The position numbers were made by a program, and so were the translations under genes. Source: Streptomyces caeruleatus (GTDB taxonomy: Bacteria > Actinomycetota > Actinomycetes > Streptomycetales > Streptomycetaceae). Taken from it: DNA of 64,000 nt. Positions 59,641-64,000 of the stretch are shown one piece after another; the stretch's first letter is position 1, and every line of letters starts with the position of its first letter. Where the stretch lies: the NCBI RefSeq assembly GCF_001514235.1, contig NZ_KQ948924.1, positions 124,001 to 188,000 of the forward strand. Reading direction: 5' to 3'. Below the pieces are notes generated by a model, which ran no database searches, was not told the origin of the DNA, and saw only the letters and a list, made by a program, of their open reading frames with translations.

Positions 59641-60978
59641 TCAGATGCTGAGGGCGTCGAGGACCTGTTCCAGGACCAGTACGCCACCGAGGCCGAGGAT
59701 CGCGAGCACCGTCGTGTACGTGGTGCGTGCCTTGATCGCGTCGAGGACGGACAGGTTGAAGTACTCCTTGAACATCCAGAAGCCCGGGTCGTTGACGTGG
59801 GAGAAGGCGATGGAGCCGCAGGAGACGGCGAGCACCATCACCTCGGGGTGGACGCCGCTGCCCGCGAGCAGGGGCAGGGCGACGCCGGAGGCGGTGACGA
59901 CGGCGACGGTGGCCGAGCCGAGGGCGACGCGCAGGATGGCCGCGATCAGCCAGGCCAGGACGATCGGGGAGATCGACCAGCCGTCGGTGACGTCCTTGAT
60001 GTAGTCGGATATGCCGCCCTCGACGAGGACGTTCTTGAAGGCGCCGCCCGCGCCGATGACGAGCAGGATCATCGCCATCGCCTGGGCGGCCTCCTTGCAG
60101 GAGGCGCTGACCTCGGCGAGGCCGCGGCCGATGCGCGGGCCGAACGCCCAGATCGCCACGAGCAGGGTGAGCAGCAGGGCGATCGGTGCGGAGCCGATGA
60201 AGGCGACGAAGTGGAGCGGGCCGCTGTCGCCGGAGGCGGCCAGATCCGTCACGGCGGCGCCGGCGATCAGGACGACGGGCAGCAGCGCGACGGACAGCGA
60301 CCAGCCGAGGCCGGGCATCTCGTCGTCCTCGAAGACCCGCTCGCTCACCAGGCCCTTGGGGATGGAGGGGTTCATCGCCCGGACGAAGGGCAGGCGCGGC
60401 CACAGCAGGGCGATGAACGCGCCGACCGGGACGGCGATGAACAGGCCGTAGAACAGGGTGAGTCCGACGGAGGCGTGGAAGGTGGCGGCCACCGCCGTGG
60501 GGCCGGGGTGCGGCGGCAGGAAGCTGTGCATGGTGGACAGGGCGATCGACATCGGCAGCCCGACCCACAGCAGGTTCGCCCGGGTGACCCGGACGAGGGT
60601 GAAGGCGATCGGCACGATGATGACGAAGGCCACCTCGTAGAACATCGTCACGCCGATGAGCATGGCCGTCAGCACCATGGCGACCTGGACCCAGCGAGGG
60701 CCGCACACCTCCAGGAGCTTCCCCGCTATCCGCTGGGCGGCGCCGGAGTCCCCCATCACCCGGCCGACCATGGCGCCGAGCCCGATGGTGAGCATGGTGT
60801 CGCCGATCTGGTCGCCGATGCCCTCGGCGAGTACGTCCGGGATCTTCTCGAGCCCGATGCCCTGAACCAGGCCGACGCCCACCGCCACCAGGAGCAGGGC
60901 GGCGAAGCCGTTCAGTTTGAGCCTGGTCATCAGAACGAGCAGGACCAGAACACTGATCCCGACCACCACGAGCGGCAT
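59641..60978 (-). CDS. GntP-family sugar-acid:H+ symporter, 445 aa
   Basis: About twelve hydrophobic helices with GntP signatures: [19 protein letters not shown] near residue 70, [15 protein letters not shown] near 150, [18 protein letters not shown] near 300 and [20 protein letters not shown] near 385. Its pairing with gudD implies uptake of glucarate or a related aldarate rather than gluconate. The ATG at 60978 is 52 bp from a 33-bp near-palindrome that is probably the operator for this operon. Confidence 0.9.
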   Translation of the reverse strand: MPLVVVGISVLVLLVLMTRLKLNGFAALLLVAVGVGLVQGIGLEKIPDVLAEGIGDQIGDTMLTIGLGAMVGRVMGDSGAAQRIAGKLLEVCGPRWVQVAMVLTAMLIGVTMFYEVAFVIIVPIAFTLVRVTRANLLWVGLPMSIALSTMHSFLPPHPGPTAVAATFHASVGLTLFYGLFIAVPVGAFIALLWPRLPFVRAMNPSIPKGLVSERVFEDDEMPGLGWSLSVALLPVVLIAGAAVTDLAASGDSGPLHFVAFIGSAPIALLLTLLVAIWAFGPRIGRGLAEVSASCKEAAQAMAMILLVIGAGGAFKNVLVEGGISDYIKDVTDGWSISPIVLAWLIAAILRVALGSATVAVVTASGVALPLLAGSGVHPEVMVLAVSCGSIAFSHVNDPGFWMFKEYFNLSVLDAIKARTTYTTVLAILGLGGVLVLEQVLDALSI

Positions 60979-61029
60979 TCGGTTCTCCTTTGAACGGCGG
61001 GCCGCTTACGTTCACCCCGCTGAACGGGG

Positions 61030-61062
61030 TCCTCACATGAAGACGACGTCTACATATGAGGA
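61030..61062. promoter_or_regulatory. 33-bp near-perfect palindrome upstream of gntP-gudD
   Basis: The half-site TCCTCACATGAAGACG faces its partner CGTCTACATATGAGGA around one central base; only two base pairs mismatch. It ends 52 bp before the permease ATG. Its length suits a GntR/FadR- or IclR-type dimer; no such regulator gene is in the window. Confidence 0.7.
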
Positions 61063-61155
61063 CGGAGATTATGTTCATGGTTGGTCAAGGTCAATGGGGC
61101 TGCGCCGCCGGATTCACCCGCGCCCTCCTTCGGCGCCGGCGATACGCGATGGCCG

Positions 61156-61197
61156 CTCGCGGGTACCCGTAGGCGTCTCGCGGGTACCCGTAGGCGT
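61156..61197. repeat. Two perfect tandem copies of a 21-bp unit containing GGGTACCC
   Basis: Copies occupy 61156-61176 and 61177-61197 with no mismatch. Each has an internal 8-bp palindrome. They lie 29 bp before the small membrane-protein ATG and could be a duplicated operator or a recent tandem duplication. Confidence 0.7.
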
Positions 61198-61225
61198 GTA
61201 GCACCCTCCTGGGGAGATGACTCGG

Positions 61226-61498
61226 ATGCTGTTCCTCGGACTACTCCTCCTCGCGGCCAGCGGCGTCTTCACCGGTCTGGTCATCGCCGACAACCTGTCC
61301 GGCGGCCCCGAGTACTCCGTCTCGGTGCTCGGCCAGGACCTCGCGGCCATGAACACACTGGCCGTCTTCTGCTCGGGCCTCGCCCTGGCGCTCGTCTTCT
61401 GCCTGGGGCTGGTCCTGGCGAGGAACGGTGCGACGCACCACCGCCACGGCAGGCCGTGGCCGGACCGACAGCGCGCACGGCACGAGCGGATCAGGTGA
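61226..61498 (+). CDS. Small two-helix membrane protein, 90 aa
   Basis: Two hydrophobic helices (about residues 1-20 and 43-65) flank a polar loop with SGGPEYSVSVLGQDLAAMN; the C-terminus is short, basic and His/Arg-rich. The ATG at 61226 is nine bases from GGGGAG; an earlier in-frame ATG at 61217 touches that site. The family is not recognised, but similar small proteins are common in streptomycetes. Its stop shares a base with the archease start (TGATG), so expression is coupled to RNA repair. Confidence 0.6.
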   Translation: MLFLGLLLLAASGVFTGLVIADNLSGGPEYSVSVLGQDLAAMNTLAVFCSGLALALVFCLGLVLARNGATHHRHGRPWPDRQRARHERIR

Positions 61499-61959
61499 TG
61501 CCGATGGTCGGCGACCCGGACGACGACATCCAGACCCGGCGCAACGGCGGCAGCGGCCACCGGGCGGTGCCGCACACGGCCGACGTGCGGATCGAGGCGT
61601 GGGGCGCGAGCCGGGAGCGCTGTCTGGTGGAGGCCGCGCTCGGCATGGTGGAGTGCTTCGCCGACGTCACGGCGGTCCGGCCCACCTCGATGGAGCGGGT
61701 GCGGCTCGCCGAGAACAGCGACGAGGAACTGCTGACCGCACTTCTCGACGAGGTGGTCTTCCGCCTTGACGTGGACGGCCGCGTGCCCGTCGACCTGGAG
61801 GCCGACACCACCGACGGTGACCTCGACGTACGGCTCGCGCTCGCGGAGCTGGGGGACGTGGAGGTCACCGGCGCCACCCCGAAGGGCGTCTCGTGGCACG
61901 GGCTGCACATCGGGCCGGACTCGTACGGGTGGTCGTGTGCGGTGACCGTGGACGTGTGA
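61498..61959 (+). CDS. Archease, cofactor of RtcB RNA ligase, 153 aa
   Basis: The family signature VPHTADVRIEAWGASRERCLVEAALGMVE (read in parts) lies near residues 22-50 and AENSDEELLTALLDEVVFRL near 70-90; the C-terminus KGVSWHGLHIGPDSYGWSCAVTVDV (in parts) closes the fold. Archease speeds guanylylation of RtcB and widens its nucleotide use. The acidic metal-site residues are present in HTAD and the final Asp. It overlaps the upstream stop and is convergent, 20 bp apart, with the rtcB gene. Confidence 0.85.
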   Translation: MPMVGDPDDDIQTRRNGGSGHRAVPHTADVRIEAWGASRERCLVEAALGMVECFADVTAVRPTSMERVRLAENSDEELLTALLDEVVFRLDVDGRVPVDLEADTTDGDLDVRLALAELGDVEVTGATPKGVSWHGLHIGPDSYGWSCAVTVDV

Positions 61960-61979
61960 GGCGACCTCCCGGCCGCCGC

Positions 61980-63392
61980 TCAGCCCTTCACCACCCCCAA
62001 CGGCACCAGGCGGGCCACCGTCCGGCACAGGCCGGCGCCCTCGCTCGCGGCCACGACCTCGCTCACGTCCTTGTACGCCTCGGGCATCTCCTCCGACAGG
62101 CCGCGCAGCGAACGCGGACGGACCGCGATGCCCGCCGACTCCAGCCGGGCCCGCACTTCCCGGCCGCCCACGGCACGGGCGGCCCGGTGACGGCTGAGGA
62201 CGCGGCCCGCGCCGTGGCAGGTGGAGTGGAAGGCGTCCCCGTCCGCCACGCCGACCAGGACGTACGACGCGGTGCCCATCGTGCCCGGGATCAGCACCGG
62301 CTGGCCGACGTCGCGCAGATCGCCGGGCAGGTCCGGATGGCCGGGCGGGAAGGCGCGGGTCGCGCCCTTGCGGTGGACGCAGAGTGTGCGGCGTGCTCCG
62401 GCGACCGGGTGGGGCTCGATCTTGGCGAGGTTGTGGGAGACGTCGTACACCAGGGACAGCCGGGCTCCCGTGGCACGCCGGAAGACGATGCGGGCCGCGT
62501 CGGACAGCAGCTGGCGGTTGGCCCGGCCGTAGTTGGCGGCGGCCGCCATCGCGCCGAGGTACCGCTGCCCCTCGGGTGAGTCGACCGGGGTGCAGGCCAG
62601 CTGGCGGTCGGGGACCTTGATGCCGTAGCGGGCCATCGCGCGGTCCATCAGCCGGACGTGGTCGGTGCAGATCTGGTGGCCGAGGCCGCGGGAGCCACAG
62701 TGGATCATCACGCACACCTGGCCGACGGCGATCCCGAACGCGGCCGCGGCCTGCTCGTCGTACACCTCGTCGACGCGCTGCACCTCCAGGAAGTGGTTGG
62801 CCGAGCCGAGGCTCCCGACCTGTGCGAGCCCGCGCTCCCGGGCCCGCGCGCTCACCTGGTCCACGTCGGCGTCGGCGACCGCCCCGCCGTCCTCGCAGCG
62901 CGTCAGGTCGCGCTCCTCGCCATGCCCCTCCCCCACCGCGTACCGGGAGCCGCCCAGCAGGATCCGCTCCAGCTGCCCGGGGCCGGTCAGATGCCACACC
63001 CCTCCGGGGCCGGCGCCCCGCGGGATCGCCCGGTCCAGGCCGTCCATCACGACGGGCAGCGCCGACGCCAGCCCGTCCCGGTCGATGTCGGCGGTGAGCA
63101 GGCGGACACCGCAGGAGATGTCGAAGCCGACACCGCCGGGCGAGACGACCCCGCCGTCGGCCACATCGGTCGCGGCGACGCCGCCGATGGGGAAGCCGTA
63201 GCCCCAGTGGATGTCGGGCATGGCGTACGAGGCACCGACGATGCCCGGCAGCGTGGCCACGTTGACCACCTGCTCCAGCGATTTCTCGGCGTCCCTCAAC
63301 AGCGTCCGCGACGCGAACACCACGCCCGGCACCCGCATGGGACCGTGCGGGTCGATACGGAAGCGGTGGGAAGCTTCCTGGACCAGTTCCAT
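61980..63392 (-). CDS. rtcB: RtcB RNA ligase (RNA-splicing ligase), 470 aa
   Basis: All RtcB hallmarks are present: metal-binding [16 protein letters not shown] (Asp and Cys) near residue 90, [13 protein letters not shown] near 190, [13 protein letters not shown] near 220, [12 protein letters not shown] near 360, and the guanylylated histidine in [14 protein letters not shown] near 385. It joins 2',3'-cyclic phosphate or 3'-phosphate ends to 5'-OH RNA using GTP and Mn. The ATG at 63392 has GGGAGG upstream and is preferred to a GTG at 63407. It is convergent with archease. Confidence 0.95.
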   Translation of the reverse strand: MELVQEASHRFRIDPHGPMRVPGVVFASRTLLRDAEKSLEQVVNVATLPGIVGASYAMPDIHWGYGFPIGGVAATDVADGGVVSPGGVGFDISCGVRLLTADIDRDGLASALPVVMDGLDRAIPRGAGPGGVWHLTGPGQLERILLGGSRYAVGEGHGEERDLTRCEDGGAVADADVDQVSARARERGLAQVGSLGSANHFLEVQRVDEVYDEQAAAAFGIAVGQVCVMIHCGSRGLGHQICTDHVRLMDRAMARYGIKVPDRQLACTPVDSPEGQRYLGAMAAAANYGRANRQLLSDAARIVFRRATGARLSLVYDVSHNLAKIEPHPVAGARRTLCVHRKGATRAFPPGHPDLPGDLRDVGQPVLIPGTMGTASYVLVGVADGDAFHSTCHGAGRVLSRHRAARAVGGREVRARLESAGIAVRPRSLRGLSEEMPEAYKDVSEVVAASEGAGLCRTVARLVPLGVVKG

Positions 63393-63509
63393 GACGGCCT
63401 CCCGCACCTAGGCGAGCACGCTCGGACACCCGGCGTCGCAGGTGCGGGGTACCCGCGCGGGACACGACGTACCGGGTCGGGGGTTTGTGGGCGACCGCGG
63501 GTCAGTGGG

Positions 63510-63594
63510 GGCTGGTCGCGCAGTTCCCCGCGCCCCCTGGAGGCGCGTCCGGTGCACGTACCTCTTAGGGGCGCGGGGAACTGCGCGACCAGCC
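63510..63594. repeat. Perfect 27-bp inverted repeat with 31-bp loop (Streptomyces-type hairpin)
   Basis: Arms at 63510-63536 and 63568-63594 are exact complements built around CGCAGTTCCCCGCGCC. The element lies between the divergent rtcB and capA-like starts. Closely similar hairpins are, from memory, widespread in Streptomyces genomes. Here it cannot end either gene, so it is more likely a REP element or a regulatory cruciform. Confidence 0.85.
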
Positions 63595-63644
63595 ACGAAC
63601 CACCCCCAGCCGCCCCGGCCCCCGAGCACCCGTACGGTGGAGGC

Positions 63645-64000
63645 ATGAACGGCGGCACGGTCACGCTGTTCGTCTGCGGTGATGTGATGCTCGGACGCGG
63701 CGTCGACCAGATCCTGGCCCGGCCCGGGGAGCCGGAGCTGCGCGAGGGGTACGTCACGGACGCCCGGTCGTACGTGAGCATGGCGGAGGCGGTAAGCGGC
63801 CCGATCCCGGCGCCCGTCGACCCGTCCTGGCCGTGGGGCGAGGCGTTGCCGTTGCTGGAGTCGGCCGGCCCGGACGAGCGGATCGTCAATCTGGAGACGT
63901 CCATCACGCGCAGCGACGCGTTCGAGCCCGGCAAGGCGGTCCACTACCGCATGCATCCGGCCAATCTGCCCGCCCTCGGGGTGGCCCGGCCCGATGTCTG
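63645..64000 (+). CDS. CapA-family protein, 5' part only
   Basis: The start reads MNGGTVTLFVCGDVMLGRGVDQILAR (in parts), the GDVMLGR motif of the metallophosphatase-like CapA family, and continues with NLETSITRSD and KAVHYRMHPANLPAL, further family motifs, to the window edge (about 118 codons). GGTGGAGG precedes the ATG at 63645. CapA relatives take part in poly-gamma-glutamate synthesis, but actinobacterial stand-alone copies are mostly uncharacterised. There is no signal peptide in the visible part. Confidence 0.85.
   Translation, partial: MNGGTVTLFVCGDVMLGRGVDQILARPGEPELREGYVTDARSYVSMAEAVSGPIPAPVDPSWPWGEALPLLESAGPDERIVNLETSITRSDAFEPGKAVHYRMHPANLPALGVARPDV

Overview
The window is about 64 kb of very GC-rich DNA with dense, strongly third-position-biased coding, frequent GTG starts and short start/stop overlaps. 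Gene families (SpoIIE-type PP2C phosphatases, many LacI/MarR/TetR regulators, F420-type oxidoreductase, secreted lyases and lipoproteins, a strong recurrent-looking hairpin near 63.5 kb) point to a Streptomyces-like actinomycete chromosome. I saw no tRNA, rRNA, CRISPR array, transposase or phage genes. It reads as an accessory, catabolism-rich part of the chromosome in which several loci are visibly eroding.

Layout. 1-9.7 kb: a GAF/PAS/PP2C phosphatase running off the left edge; a three-gene cassette (GCS2-type carboxylate-amine ligase, asparagine-synthetase-like amidotransferase, S9 peptidase); a second PP2C phosphatase; an SDR. 9.8-14.3 kb: a xylan-type locus (GH43 enzyme, LacI regulator, GAAAGTTTC boxes) beside a wrecked GH5-X2 cellulase fused to the tail of a GH13 amylase. 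14.3-18.3 kb: a small accessory patch of secreted and membrane proteins of unknown role, bounded by truncated genes on both sides and containing an array of seven Shine-Dalgarno-bearing repeats. 18.4-26.8 kb: LysE exporter, pirin, two MarR-type regulators, PepSY protein, peptide deformylase, an ABC-F protein with a probable regulatory upstream ORF, and a flavoprotein disulfide reductase. 26.9-38.8 kb: thioredoxin, a pobA/aldehyde dehydrogenase operon with a LacI regulator, a TetR/FMN-reductase pair with clear operators, LysR, LLM oxidoreductase, TerC, esterase, PucR and MarR regulators.

38.9-48.8 kb: a CoA-transferase; a LacI-controlled galactoside operon in which the GH42 enzyme and regulator are intact but the three ABC-transporter genes are reduced to fused fragments; fructosamine kinase; an orphan [2Fe-2S] subunit whose molybdenum partner is broken; an FAD monooxygenase and a secreted AMIN-like protein. 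48.8-54.4 kb: a resorcinol/hydroxyquinol pathway (monooxygenase, hydroxyquinol 1,2-dioxygenase, maleylacetate reductase) divergent from an AcoR-like regulator. 54.5-61 kb: YceI-type protein, small DUF5519-like protein, PPK2, PL3 pectate lyase, SRPBCC remnant, and a gntP-gudD aldarate operon behind a 33-bp near-palindrome. 61.2-64 kb: small membrane protein, archease and RtcB RNA ligase (RNA repair pair), a long perfect inverted repeat, and the start of a CapA-family gene.

Taken together, plant-polymer and aromatic catabolism dominates: xylan, cellulose/starch remnants, galactosides, pectin, aldarates, 4-hydroxybenzoate and resorcinol. Nearly every catabolic module sits next to its own one-component regulator, and several operators can be read directly. 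All functions are inferred from sequence motifs by eye; no database search was run.
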